Position numbers and translations under genes: made by a program
Part shown: positions 42,501 through 55,488 of the stretch, in pieces
Layout of the letters: each line of letters begins with the position of its first letter
Position numbering within the stretch: position 1 is the stretch's first letter
From: Chenopodium formosanum
Lineage: Eukaryota > Streptophyta > Magnoliopsida > Caryophyllales > Amaranthaceae
Assembly (NCBI GenBank): GCA_024500155.1
Contig: CM044877.1
Span: 30,813,001-30,877,000 of the forward strand
Direction of reading: 5' to 3'
DNA: 64,000 nt
Notes under the pieces: model-generated
Seen by the model: only the letters and a program-made list of their open reading frames with translations
Database searches by the model: none
Told to the model about the DNA's origin: nothing

Positions 42501-43550
42501 AGTCTTCATTAATCAAATTGGGAGGAATGTAGAGGCGTAGATTGATGACATGATAGTCAAATCCAAGTAGCAGACGGATCACCTTGCTGATCTCCGAGAA
42601 ACCTTCACCACACTAAGGCGGCATAAGGTCATGTTAAACCCTAAGAAATGCGTCTTTGGTTTGATTCTGGGAAGTTTCTTGGATTCCTGATTGATCAAAG
42701 GGGGATAGAGGTTAACCCCGAGAAGATAAAGGCGATGATTGACATGAAGTCACCTCGCACTGTCAAAGAAGTACATAGACTAACCGGTTGCCTGGCGGCA
42801 TCGGAGAGATTCCTCATCCGGTCAATTGACAAATTCCTTTACTTCTTCCAAGCAATTAGGAAGAAGACTAGGTTTTAATGGAGAGATGATGCTGAGGCGG
42901 CCTTTCAGAAATTGAAAGAACGCTTGCACTCTTTGCCAAGGCTTGTTAGCCCTTTGCCCAAAGAGATGTTGTACATGTACCTAGCCGTCTCACACCATGC
43001 CCTCAGTGCTGTTCTCCTTGCTGAGAGAGACAGCATGCAGCTCCCGGTCTATTTCATTTTCCATGTACTCAGAAATGCTGAACTCCAGTACCCCATGGTT
43101 GAAAAATTTGGCCTTGTTTTGTATATGACATTCAATAAGCTAAAACCATACTTCTTGGCACATCCGGTGGTGATCTACACCGATCAACCCCTCAAGCGGC
43201 CACTTTCTACCTTGGAGTCATTCGGTAGAATGTTAAAATGGGCTTTTGAAATGCAAAGCCTTAAAATCGCTTACAAACCAAGAAAGGCAGTGAAAGGTCG
43301 GACGTTTTTCGTTTTCATTGTTGAAATGACATAGAAGGTTCCACCGGATAACCCTGATCAGGTTTGGAGTGTATGCAGACGGGAGCTCAACAAAAAACGG
43401 TTGTGGTGCAGGAATTATTTATGAGTCTCCTAAGGAGGACAAATTTGAATATGTATTACGGTTCAAGTTTCATGCCTCAAATAACGAGGCAGAATCTGCA
43501 TGTGGCAACAAAATTTGATGTCTTATCTGATTCACAGTTTGGTAATTATA
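39583..43550 (+). pseudogene. Retand-3 gag-pol remnant
   Basis: Starts MVQESVPLSY at ATG 39583. The gag core is recognisable at about 40230-40760 (VFIGTYDG, QQWFGNLPA, RRFNLTRIQIQ). The knuckle C-x2-H cluster has lost its Cys residues (WQYHKEVDHGTNDY). In the protease the catalytic DTGSS reads NTGIS (about 41525-41540). The protease-RT linker including the leaky-stop region is deleted. In RT, the Tyr of YIDD is a TAG (about 42538). RNase H is partial. It cannot encode active enzymes. Confidence 0.85.
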
Positions 43551-43991
43551 TAGATTTACTTAAAATTTGGTAATTATTTGCGATTACAACACCAGCACCA
43601 TTTTTATCAACTGGGTTAAAATATTAATATGAGGGTTTTGTGCATGAATTACCTGACTGTTAGTGTAATGGGTTTGTTAAGATGAATACAGTTTGGTCAT
43701 GGGCCAGGCCTAACACATATACTTTTCTCTCTTGCACTTTGTTAAGCCAGGATGTTCATAATTAGTGTAACATATATAGCCATATTATAAATAGATTAGG
43801 TGACAACATCAGATAACATTATACTTATAAATTCACTTGCATAAATTAATACGAGTATATTACATTCTTTAGCCTTGAAGTACATATTCATTTATGAAAA
43901 TGTAAGTATATCGAGTTTCTTATTGTAATAGACATCATGTCATACATTGTTTCATATTTAATATTTTTTTAATCCTTTTTGTCATTTTATA

Positions 43992-44077
<86 letters not shown>

Positions 44078-45323
44078 GTATATATATATATCATTAGTGA
44101 AAAGATTAGTCAAATCTTGGGTAATATCAAAGAATATGGATGCATCCAACAAGAACTGTGGCACCGCAATCAACCGAAGGGGTAAGCCTCCCTAAGGATG
44201 CAGCCGACTCTGCCCTGAAAGGCTTAGGAGGTTAAATTTAATTTTGCAGCTTATATAGTTAATCCTAAATTGTTCGACGAAATTTACATTAGAAGAATTT
44301 ACATTATATGTTTAATAAGATCATCTATACTAAGGCTTCTTATGTTCTTTTATCTAATGTATGTATATATACATGCATTTCAGATTGGTATTACACAGAA
44401 TGTACGCTTAAAAATGTTAAGAAGCAAGAGCGAATACAGGAACAAAAAATAGCAGCAAATGAAAATCAGGTTTTCCCTCTTCTTATATTTAGCACTCATT
44501 AAATTATATAGACAATGGAAATCCGTATATAGTCAAAATAAAATTATTCGGTATTTTTTTTTATTTGGGAAACAAAGTCAACATATAATTCCTAGGTGAA
44601 ATAGAAACTGATTGATGTCTTAAAGTTTTTATGCATGCTATTGTGTTCAGTGTGAAAGTAATTACGGTTGTCACCTTAATTATCTATGCAAAATCTTTAT
44701 GATAAGATTTTTTATATGCAAATTGGGTCAAAGTGTCATTCATATGTGATATGCAAATTGGGTCAAATTGTCATAGGTTCATATGCAAGTATCAACCAAA
44801 TTGTAACAAGTCTTGTACTCAGTATTTTGGGTTATTTGAATGATTAAGCCTCATATGTTTGGACATCGGCCCATTTTTTGATAACATCACTGGCAATTAC
44901 ACGATATTTGGGCCAAAACATGGTGCATTTTAAAAAACTGGGCCCACAATGTACTTGGCCTACACTTTGACCAAATGAAGGATAAAATCATCATACCTTT
45001 TGCAAAACCATCTAAGAGATAAGATAAACACGAGTACGTAACACAACACATTTATATTACATTGAACAAGTTGGGATAAACGACTAACAAACGACTAACA
45101 AAGAGACAATGACCAGTTAAAATTAAACTAAACATCCCACCCGCAAATGATTGGACTATTACCTATAGCTGATGGTGCATACCATGGTGGACATAAGCAA
45201 AATATAGGAGTTAGTGTTTGCTTTAGTACAATAATAACACTACAAAATGTTCCATATATAGCTGTAACAACGATTACAAAAGCGAACCATCAAAACAAAT
45301 TTGCGGTGGTCTACTTTAATCCT
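43551..45323. other. intergenic sequence with possible RPA-like exon
   Basis: Mostly AT-rich and unrecognised. At about 44379-44450, after an AG acceptor, a short segment reads DWYYTEC followed by a Lys/Glu/Gln-rich helix. WYYxxC resembles the zinc-finger start in the third OB fold of RPA70-like proteins, but there is no second CxxC, so this is only a hint. Confidence 0.3.
43991..44091. repeat. (TA)n microsatellite with ATATGTAT interruptions
   Basis: About 100 bp of TA dinucleotides with several TATGTA or TACATA interruptions. Confidence 0.93.
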
Positions 45324-47387
45324 TCAGGCATCGTACTTCGGAATCGCCACAATCTTGTCCCCATTCAGAATTCCCAATTCTCGAACAGTGTCCACCGTGG
45401 TCAGTACCACATCTTCATGCATAAACATGAGATTAGTGGGATCATCTTTCACCTCCTTCGCCCAAATATGGTACAGCCTGTATAAGGGGGTGTCAAGTTT
45501 GCTCTAAACTAGAAGTTTGAACTTGCGACGGTGCCCGATGTTTTTGATGTAGAAGCGCTTAATCCTAGTATTGGTGTTGATTACACCAGCTTGGCCATTA
45601 CAATAGTGTTTTTCTTAATTAATTGCATACAAACACTGCCAACAACTCTTCATTAACAATTGGGCCAACCCTACTGCCAACAACTCTTCATTAACAATTG
45701 GGCCAGCCCTATTGCCAACAACTATTCATCAACAATTGGGCCAGCCCTACTGCCAACAACTCTTCATTAACAATTGGGCCAGCCCTACTGCCCAACTATT
45801 CATTAACAATTGGGCCAGCCCTATACCAAGACACAGTAAAAGACTATTTCGCTCACACTGGAGTTTTAAATATTGGTAAAAACCATGTTTGGGCTACGTA
45901 TCCTAGAATCAATAAAAGGTATGGGCTACACTTACAATTGGGCCAGCCCATAGACCAATATAGAGTTAAACACAATAATCATATGGAATTAATAAAGGAA
46001 TTAATAATCATATGGAATTAGCATTCTATCTCTTTTAATTAGACAAATTTTAATATAATATATTACTTATTTTGTTACGCAGAGAAGTAATAATGTGTTG
46101 AACATATTTTAAGCATTAACATAAAGTTTAATAAAATCTTTGTTTTAAACATACTTTTATGCGCACCAAAGATAAAGGTTATAAAATCACAAACTATTTA
46201 TTACTAGGAAAAAAGTACAACTAACAAGTAATTACATTAGTTCAATATTTCTAATACTAAATGATAACATAACTATTTAACGCACAATATCAACAGTCTA
46301 TCAACTTGTCTACAGTTTGCAAAATCAAACTAAAACCTTGAACAAATTGCCATTTGGAAAATAATTTTTCTAAACGAAACAACTAAAACTTTTCTCCCTT
46401 AAAAATTGCATAATAACTTTACTAAATGTTGCAATTAACATGATTTATGATGTAAGTATTGTGGGAAATATATGAACAATTATATAAGAATTGTACTCCA
46501 AGCACCAAATACAAACATGCACATTATCTAAAGCATGCACACTATCTACAAAGCCAATATTTATATATAATGCATCAAAGTTTGTAAAGATCATACCCGA
46601 CCAACCACATAGAACGCATCTCTAGATTGCACTCCGACATCTTCAGCAAAGGACTAAGGGAGTATGGACTCACCATCCTTCCATATTGTGTTACGATGTG
46701 GCTGCAAGTCCAGCTTTGAAGCGTAGTCATTCATGAGATCCTCAAATGTCTGGTTGCATCGAATGTCGTACAACATGCCCACGTCGCCCGGGGTACGACC
46801 CCTAAAAATTACAGAGTAGACAACTACATCAGGAGGGGGAGAGGGAGGTGGAGGCGGTTCAACAGCGTTCAAGTCCACCACTTCTGGCTGCTGTTCCACA
46901 CCACCGGGTGGAACATGATTATCTCCACGGGGTTGTTTGATGGCTGGAAAATAGCAGGTCCAACCCCAAGAGGTTAAACATCAACTGGCTTTTCAACTGC
47001 AGGGAAGTTGTTCACAGGAACCTGCCCTACAACAGGGCGAACAACCTCTGGCTGGTTAGGGTGAACCTGGTTCACTTGAGGGTTGTGATCAGGAGAAGGT
47101 GGGTGAGGAACTAACACATCCTCCCTAGTAACAGGTACATAGTAAGAAGATGATTCACCCTCATGTTTTGCAAAGTTTGGGATGTATGTCTTGGAGAAAG
47201 GAAATTTAGTTTTCACCTTTCGGTAACGAGGTGCAGACATTTTCAATACTTTTTGTGCTTGTCTGTTGAGAATGGTTCTCAATAAACCTCTACTATGTTT
47301 GAATTTCTTGGCAATATTAAGGGTGGAACGTTTTTTAGCAAGGTTAGAGAATGAACCAACAAGAACAAATGAATTAGTAATGGCCAT
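45324..47387 (-). pseudogene. tandem ubiquitin/SUMO-like domain protein (Rad60/NIP45-like plan), pseudogene
   Basis: ATG 47387 lies 24-33 nt from a minus-strand TATA (CTATAAATACC, about 47420-47410). The N-terminal half is basic (MAITNSFVLVG, AKKRSTLN) and then Pro-rich. After a frameshift near 46970 the frame resumes (AIKQPRGDNH, PPPPPSPPP). Ubl domain 1 covers about 46830-46597 (VVYSVIFRG, YDIRCNQTFEDLMNDY, WKDGESI) and reads through TAG 46656-46654 to FAEDVGVQSRDAFYVVGR, then a GT donor. Domain 2 is in an exon at about 45600-45324 (RIKRFYIKNIG, FKLLV-stop-SKLDTPLYRLY, FMHEDVVLTTVDTVRELGI, DKIVAIP), ending at TGA. Two C-terminal SUMO-like domains are the plan of Rad60/Esc2/NIP45. The assignment is by fold pattern only. 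Confidence 0.5.
45637..45826. repeat. 38-bp tandem repeat, five copies
   Basis: Unit CTGCCAACAACTCTTCATTA plus ACAATTGGGCCAGCCCTA, with one unit shortened. It lies in the predicted intron of the minus-strand Ubl-type gene. A lone CAATTGGGCCAGCCC also occurs at about 45937. Confidence 0.9.
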
Positions 47388-47420
47388 TGCACGTACAACC
47401 TTGGGTCAATGGTATTTATA

Positions 47421-50400
47421 GTGTGACTAATAGGTTAAAAATCATCCTACGCGGGAACAATCTTGCGGAATATTAAACCATTTTCCATAATGTACTATGC
47501 AAGAAAGTAGTGCTTTATAGGTTTTTATTACTACAATATTACAAAGCTGACTATCAATGAAATAATGGTTTCAGAGTCCTTGACTAATATAAGTACATAT
47601 TAATATAGTTTATATCTTGCTTTCCAAACTTTAAACCATAATCTACACACTTAAACTTGTTAAAGGCTATAAATGTCTCTGTTAAATCCATTAAAATTAA
47701 CAATATTATGGGTTTGATCGAGTCCCCCTTATTAGTAACATTTAGGTCCTAAATCGGCATGGCTAATTTTACGCCTAAATGTATTATGTCAAGTATCACC
47801 TGATGTTTGATAAATTATTTTAGGTTTATAATAAGTGTATCACCATTTATTTATGGTTATGTTAATTGTATTTTCCGAATATACGGATTGTATTTAAATT
47901 ATCACAACATTAGTGTGTAGATTAATTTAGGAAGTAATGAGTTTTAGAAATTAGGAATTAATGAGTTTTAGAAAAAGATTTTCTTAAGTGTGTTAATTAA
48001 TTTAGGAAGTAATGACTTTTAGAAAAAGATATTCATTAAATTGACAATTTGTACACACAGTACTCTAAATCTATACTATGTGTCAATCTCAAAATAATTT
48101 TTAATTTATAAACTTAAGATTGAATGTACAAATTTTTCTTACAAATATAAGCATCTAAAGAAATACATTATTTGACTCATGCGCTTGATATGCTTTATTC
48201 TTAAACCCCCAACGATGATATGCTTTATCCTTTGGACTGGAACTCTTACCCATGTGCACAGGACTTTCATCTATTTAGACCCAAATTACAAAATCAAGTC
48301 AGGTGGCGCAATGTCTTCATTAACATAAAATTTTTGACGAAATCAAGCCAAATACACTTCCTTTTTAAATTGGCTACTTTTATGCTTACCCACACAGTTT
48401 TCACGTAAATGTTTAGTACAGACCCTGCAATATCCAAAAAGATTAGTTGTACTAAATAACTTAAAAGAATTGAAAATAATAATAAAAAAAACAAATTGTA
48501 AACTTACATCCTTATTCACTTAGAAATATTGATTCTAGGAATGTAATGTAACCTTTTTTTTGTATTTGAAAAATACCATTTGGAAAACTAATAAACTGTA
48601 TACATAAAATTTTTACAAAAATTAAGGAAAATATTTATTAATTTTTTATTTAATTTAATTAAACCAAACTTTGAATTAACCCTTCATAAATTTCATAGTC
48701 CGTACATAATATCAAACCCTCATGTACAAATCAAAATATCTTTAACCATTACTCTACTCTATAAAAAAGTAAAAGTAATACAAAAGGTTGACTCCTTTTA
48801 GGGATGGTAGTACATGATTTTGTCTTACCTATACATGGTAGTACATTTCCTTTACTTGCCTAGCCCCATACCCTAGGTTAGCTTTTGGTAACCTTACTTC
48901 TCCAAGAAAATACAACTCACACAAGAAAAAATGGAGTCTAAATCACGGGATATCTGGTCAGAGCATTGAGATATGGTAGTACTTCCAAAGCTTGCAAGTT
49001 GTAAGGTCTTTTCAAAGAAATTGTAATCAGATTTTGTGAATACAACTAACATAATATTTTATTTGGTTGCCTCCTAGTCTTATTGTCAATAAAATTATTG
49101 TTACATGAACTCAGTTGTTGTTGCTCGTCTTCGACTTGAACACTTAAGATTTTTATAAAAAAGTATTTTACTAGATTGTACAATTAAATATAAACATAAT
49201 TAATTTGTCAAAATTAAAACAAAATACAGTAAAACAATTACCATTATAGTATTGAGGACTTTTCCTACTTGTAATGAATCTAAGTTTTAAAATGATATAA
49301 TTTTGTCAAAACCCATTAAAATAACTAAGATAAATTAAATTAAATATTTTGGATTAAAAAGTAATTTTGAATATTGACAGGATTATAGGTAACTTACAAT
49401 GACCGCCACGCTACAAATTTTCTACGAAAAAGTATAACAATTCAATTTATTCAATAAACAACTGCTAATCAAACGCATTACCACAAAGCGAATTGAGGCA
49501 AATGAAGGTCTAACACATTGTAACAAATGCTAATGGTGTCAAATGAAGGGCAAATACATTGTAACAAAGATTTTTAAATGAAATGAGAAAATCAAATCCA
49601 TTCAATCACATCGAATTGATTCAAATGAAAATTCAAAGACATTGAATTAAAAATTGCTCAGACTTTGTCAATGAAAAGTCAAACGCATTTTAAAATACCT
49701 TTTTGAATCACATGAACAAAGTCAAATCGAGTCATATAAAGCTAATTCAGTCAACTGAAAGTCATAAACATTCAATAAACTAATGTTAAATTAGTCAAAT
49801 ATAAGTCAGGCGCATTGAAACAAAGCTAATTGATTCTAGTGGAGGTCACATGCATTTTAACAAAGCTTTTTGCAACCAAATGAAAAAGGCTTTTCAAATC
49901 AAATGAAAAAAGTCAAATTCATTCAACAATTACATTATTCATTCAAATGAAAGTCAACTGCATTCAAACAAACACTGATTAATATAAGTGAGTTTCGTTC
50001 TTAATGACACTCACATAATGATTCACTGAATACGTATACGGTGCCTCCTCGACAACTTTTTGAGTCGCACCGTACATACAATACACTTTTATAATCTAAT
50101 ATAAGCCACTGAATAGGACGGGTTATATAGTTACATGCATATATGGTGGGAGTAGTAAACCAGTCAACCCACTTCATATATATCAGGTGAATCATAAGGT
50201 GGTTTGTTGATTTTAACTGCACATTTTAACAAGTCGTACCGTATATACAAGCGACTGACAAAAATCACATTACTTACGTGTTTTTTTGTGTATGATTACA
50301 TTGACTCACTAAGAAATGGAAAAAATGGGTAGAGGCTTTGGGGTTGGTTAAACTTTTAGGGATTCCTTAAGAATCAAATATTCAAATATGTCTTGTTTCA

Positions 50401-50685
50401 CAATTTCAAAATGTTATGCAGATGATTGAAACTGGTTTAAGGGTTACAAGTAATAAAAAAAGATCGGTCTAACTTCTATGGACCTACATCTATAGTTTTA
50501 TGTTGATAAGGTATTCTAATTCTCATTGGAGAGAAGGAAATACGCTATTCTACATGGCCCCACTGAAATAGGAAACTTATCCAGCATTGAGTATATGTAT
50601 CTATTTGCGAAAGTATCATCACTCGTTGTGATTCAATAACCCCCAATAAAATTATTTAATACCTACATTGTTTAATCAGAACACA
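47421..50685. other. AT-rich intergenic region
   Basis: No convincing gene. Only a degenerate repeat at 49480-49990 and a pair of CACCGTACATACAA / TACCGTATATACAAG motifs near 50070 and 50235 stand out. Confidence 0.5.
49480..49990. repeat. degenerate tandem repeat (TCAAATGAAAGTCAAACGCATT family)
   Basis: About ten poorly conserved units of roughly 45-60 bp with TCAAATGAA, AGTCAA(A)CGCATT and AACAAAGCTAATTG words. Old, decayed array. Confidence 0.55.
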
Positions 50686-51454
50686 ATGAATCAAAAATGC
50701 ATTACAAATTATGAAGCAATAGATGCAATTTCGGAAGGAGGTATAACAATGGGAGATGTAACAGAAATATTCGGTGAAAGCGGGGTAGGAAAGACTCAGC
50801 TATGTCTGCGGCTTCTACTAACATTCATGTTAGACCCCGCGTATAGAGGGCTATACGGTGCTTCAATGTACCTACAAGATGGACCTATTTTCCCTGTTGA
50901 GCGCCTAGCACAAATTGGCGCTAGTTACTTTCATGGTCGTCTAATAGATGAGGATCCACTAAGGTTAGTTAAAGTGAAGAAGATAGATGACGTGCAGAGC
51001 ATATTGCTAGTCCTGAACCAAGTGGAATGAATTGTGTTGTAGTCCCATGATGGTTGTCGGCATATCAGGGTGGTTATTCTAGATTCAATTGCGTATTTGT
51101 TTCATCATGAGCATTACAACACAATTGTAAGTTTTTCCGAACGGAAGAGATTGTTGCAAATTGCTGCAAATAACAATTTTGCATTTGTTGTTGTAAACGA
51201 GGTTACCAATGTGACGCACCACCCCCCAACAAACTATGGAACAATACTTAAACTTTTACTTCGCGGAGAGAGGTAAAAGCGACATTGGGTCCAACTTGGG
51301 AAGTTTGATCCCAAACAAAATGTTCATGTCAAAACAGTACCATTCAATAATAAACTCTTGGTATCATGCCCTCCTCATTTTGAAGAGTCGGAATCTGAAA
51401 ATTCAAGGGCGGCGTTGCGCATTTCGCATCACCACGGAAGGATTAGTCTCATAA
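50686..51454 (+). pseudogene. RAD51-paralogue (XRCC3-like) recombinase pseudogene
   Basis: From ATG 50686 (MNQKCITNYEAID) there is a RecA-fold core: GGITMGDVTEI, Walker A GESGVGKTQLCLRLLL, then GASMYLQDGPIFPVERL, which matches the XRCC3 pattern of (S/M)LYL...FP..RL. Walker B VVILDSIAYLFHHE is at 51070-51111, and VVVNEVTNV resembles the ITNQV motif. TGA 51028 and a TAG ten nt later interrupt the same frame. A frameshift near 51270 leads to a C-terminal CAFRITTEGLVS, like the ITREG end of XRCC3. Intact relatives bind ATP and act in homologous recombination in the nucleus. The N-terminal exon may be missing. Confidence 0.6.
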
Positions 51455-52771
51455 AAGGTAATTTACTTTATCATTATTTATACTTACATATTTCTTTACT
51501 TTATTGTATGGATCTTTTGCCAAAATTGCTACTTTAGCCAAATTATTTACCAAAATGAATATTTTTAATATGGACTTTCCACACAAGCTAGAACAATTTT
51601 TTATGATGACTAAATAATACATTTATTCTTTCCTCATCATAAAAATATTTTGGTAATGTGTGTTTTACTAACTGATTTTTTTAAAATTTTTATTTTTTGA
51701 TAATTGGGATTAAATCTTTTATTTAATTAAATTAAACCCCCTACATACTCTTGCACGTAAGTGTGTTTGATGATACCCAAATAAAGTTCACTATAGTGAT
51801 AAGCTTCAATGTCTAATATGATCTACACCTGCACTGGATAATTATATGAGGTTTAATCATATACTCTTTGAGATTTTTTTTTTTTTTTTTTAAAATATTT
51901 TGAAAAACCATACTCTTTGAATTTGTTCATCAATCTAAAGCGTAACCTACAAATACATATGCAATAAACAGTTTTTCATTCATTCAAATATGCAATTTAA
52001 AAATGTAAACAGCACAATATACATAATTATCAATTATAGAATGATGCTAAGTATCTAGCTTTTAATCATAGAAAGATTACAGGAAAAGGGTATTGGCTCA
52101 ATTGAGAACTTGTGGCAAAATGGGATGGTTAAACCTAATTCCAAATTAAATTGATCAACTATATTCATTGGGCTTTTTTTGAAATTTTTTTGAAATTTTT
52201 TTGTTTTTTTAAATTAAAAAAAAAATTATACAATCAATATTATAGCTACTTTGGAAAACAAGGCTTGTTCAAATGAAAAAAGGAAAAAGAATAATGTTCC
52301 ATATCTTTTTCATTATATAGTCAATATTATAGCTACTTTTGAAATTAATATTTCAAAATAATCTTTTGTATGCTTATTTTTGTTAAAGTGGTAACAGATA
52401 CTTATTATATCTGAAATTTAATCTTATCCAAAATTCACATTTCCTTTCAATTATACCAACTGAATATGTGAAGATATTTGGAGTTGTTGGGACACATTGT
52501 CTATTTTTCCATCCAAACTCTGTCATGTGTACTGAACATCAAGTTTAATTCACTAAATATCGGGTATATGTGCTATGATTCTCGGTTCAAAAAGGACAGC
52601 TTTAACAACATCAAAAGACTAGTTACTGCAATTTGCAACGTGATAGAATTACATCCCATACCTAAGTTATAGTGTTAATAGTACGAATTAACAACTACAA
52701 TATAGGGTGCCCCTAATTAAAAAATAAGAAGATATTTTACCCTTACACCTGTTCACGCTGTTAGATGAACA
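51455..52771. other. AT-rich intergenic sequence
   Basis: Long T and A runs; a short open stretch at 52478-52672 has no recognisable product. Nothing else supported. Confidence 0.5.
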
Positions 52772-52867
52772 TAGGCCTGAGCAAAAATTCCTAACCGGTT
52801 CCAATTCCAATTCTTGATTATTTGGACTCGGACCCGGTTGAGTGCCCGGTTAACTAACATGTGCTAC

Positions 52868-54867
52868 TGTAGGGAATATTTAAAGCATTAATCCCACTAG
52901 CTCGAACCCCACCGTGATCATACACTAAAGTACGGTGGCGTCCAAAAAGGAAGAAGATAGAGCAAAAGAGTCGCCAACAAGTTTTTTTAGGAACTTGTAA
53001 ACCGTTCACAGGGTAAAGATTACACCCCTTTACGATCCAAGAAATCGTCAACTCCATAAGGTCTAGAACCAAATAAGGGTTCGGGGATGAAGGTACAAAT
53101 CCAACCTAAAAGAGATTGAACCTGCCCTAATAATAGGCCTCTACTTTATTCTGATCGTATTCATGTGCGCTTTCTGACTAACATGCAATCAAAAGGATTA
53201 ACCCTAAACCCGTTTATCTATGTTGGTTGAATATTAATGCACAAATAAACTATTATTGACGATCACTTGAATTATAATCAAATTAACCTAAACAAGATTA
53301 TTAATTATTTTATTAAGCGTGATTACAAGTACCAATTCCCTTTAAACATGCATAAAAGGTGTGATCAAGCAATAACAATAAATATCAATATCAAGCAACA
53401 TAATGATAATAATAAATATCATGACAATAAAATTATAATCATAATAATAATCATCATAAATAAAATCATCAACATCAAAATAATAATAATAATAATCATC
53501 ATAATCATCATAAATCATAACAATTATAATCATAATCATGTTCATGTTAATATTAAAGCATAATAATAATAGCAAGATCCTAGGCATGATACTAACAAGA
53601 TTTATAACAAATCCTAGCATGTCACTAAGCAATAAAAATCAAATCTTTAACCCTAACATGATAATAACAATCATAAATATTCGGAAGAACATAGGAAGCA
53701 TCGCAGGAATCATAATAAGCATATTTGATATTATAACGTTTTCCTTAAACATGATACTAGGAATATCATAATAACAATTTAAACATGATTTCTACATCAT
53801 AATATCAATTAAATCCATTAAAGCACTTACTTTGATGCCTCGTACCTCTTTCTAATAACAAAACACACGCGTTAGTAACTTCAAGGAAAATAAAAAAACA
53901 ACAATTAAGTTAAATAATTGAAATAGAGATTTGGGACCAAACCCTCAGAAATTAAACCTTTCACGTCCAGGGCGAAGGCGACTTCGAATATGGCTAGGTG
54001 TTTCTAGATCTTGCGAATGCGGAATTTTGTATTTAAAAAGCTAGTTTAGAAAAGGAAAGAGAGAGTAATCAAGAGAATCTTGATGAGAATTGGTGAATGA
54101 TTATTGAAGAGAATGAGAGAGAATTGAAAACTGGTTGTTGATGACTGAAAACGGAGTTTTTACGACATTATTCATAGAGAAAATCAGCCAAAAAGATAAA
54201 ATTAACAAAACAGAGTATTGGCGCACGAAAAACAGAGCTGGCGCCAACATTAGGCTATAGGCACCAGGCGCCAATGCCTGGCATTTGGCGCTAACACCGT
54301 TTTTGACGCGCTTTCTCAAATCAGATATATTTTGCCGTACAGGAGGATAAAATCGTATCTTTTCCTCAAAAATGCTCTTTGATTTTAATTCAAACTCTGA
54401 AAACTCAACAAAAGTCAATTTATCAATGCTAAGTGAATTAGGAATGAAAAGAACCTTCTAGAAAAATCTAGAAGACTAAACCATTCCTAATTGCATTAGG
54501 AATGATAAATCATATTAGGCCCTCCCCTAGATCATTGGGCCGCATATAAGATTCAAAACGAGCCCAATTTAGTAATTTGGCCATAACTTCCTCATTGTTC
54601 ATCGGAATTGGGCTTATAATATATCGTTGGAAAGCTCTTTTCAAGCCCCATCCAACTACACTACTATTGGACCCATATCATGGACCAACCAAATTGGATT
54701 GGTTGTTTTTCTTAAAATAAGTTTTCAAAAACAGAGAGAAGGGAAAAGAAATTAAAACTTTGCACAACACTAAACTTTCCACACTTTCGCTTCATTCGAT
54801 TATGATTCGACATGAAAGGTACTCATCACCGGGTTTGGTTTTGGGAAGACACAAATGGGTGTCTACA
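52868..54867 (-). repeat. Ogre-like 3' LTR
   Basis: 2000 bp; on the plus strand it starts TGTAGGGAATATTTAAAGC and ends GGGTGTCTACA. Includes an AAT/ATC-rich low-complexity block (53390-53540) and a cluster of GGCGCCA motifs (54235-54292). Confidence 0.95.
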
Positions 54868-54884
54868 AAAGCCCCCACTTTGAC
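54868..54884 (-). other. Ogre-like polypurine tract
   Basis: On the minus strand GTCAAAGTGGGGGCTTT directly precedes the LTR start TGTAGACACCC. Confidence 0.88.
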
Positions 54885-55206
54885 TGAGTTTGGAGAAACG
54901 CAAGTTTCGAAAACAAAAGTCAAAGTAGCGATATGGACGGAGAATGATTCAGAACGTTCTGCGATCCTAAATCACTCTTGTAACGCCGATACCTGCAAAC
55001 TAGCGTTAATTAAACAGATAAAAAAGTTAAGAAACGCGTATCTTGCACCGTCGAGCACACGTCTCTAAAAGTAACCGATTGTTGTTGTATCCTTGTTGTT
55101 TTGATGACCTCCTGCAAGCTAGAGAACGTCATCCTGCTTGAAAACCACTACGCCCGTAACTGCTTCCAAATTAGAAGATTGCTTCGCTTGAAACTATCCT
55201 CCTTCG

Positions 55207-55475
55207 CTTTGATAATATTTCGCGTCCAAGGGAATAACATCGAAGATTATTTCTCTCGAAACAATCCTCATCCGCATTGATAATATTCCACGTCCAAGGG
55301 AATACTATCGAAGATTATTTCTCTCGAAACAATCCCCATCCGCATTGATAATATTCCGCGTCCAAGGGAATACTATCGAAGATTGCTTCTCTTGAAACAA
55401 ACTCCTTCCGCATTACAACCATCTTCCACGTCTAAGGGAACATGGTCGAAAATAACTTCACTTGAAATTACCTTC
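55207..55475 (-). repeat. 68-bp tandem repeat, about four units
   Basis: Units begin CATTGATAATATTCC(G/A)CGTCC and contain AAGGGAATACTATCGAAGA and TTTCTCTCGAAACAATCC. Last unit diverged. Located in the 3' region of the Ogre-like element. Confidence 0.88.
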
Positions 55476-55488
55476 AATTGTTTGTGAC

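Larger units (their letters stand above)
39084..43550 (+). mobile_element. Retand-like gypsy element, 3'-truncated (Retand-3)
   Basis: 5' LTR, PBS, gag, protease, RT and part of RNase H are present. Homology to Retand-2 stops in RNase H near 43550, so integrase, the antisense gene and the 3' LTR are missing. There is no TSD to test. Many stops and small deletions mark it as the most decayed of the three. Confidence 0.88.

Noticed and set aside
45147..45485. Plus-strand ORF of 112 codons
   Set aside because: The minus strand of the same interval reads as the second ubiquitin-like domain, which is the more meaningful frame.
45637..45826. Possible CRISPR-like array
   Set aside because: Direct 38-bp head-to-tail units with no unique spacers, in a eukaryotic context.
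50001..50222. Minus-strand ORF of 73 codons
   Set aside because: No recognisable domain and no supporting exon or promoter; AT-rich chance frame.
53267..53632. Low-complexity ORFs on both strands (Asn/Ile-rich), repeated at 61099-61604
   Set aside because: Part of the Ogre-like LTR; AAT/ATC-rich sequence gives long open frames by composition.
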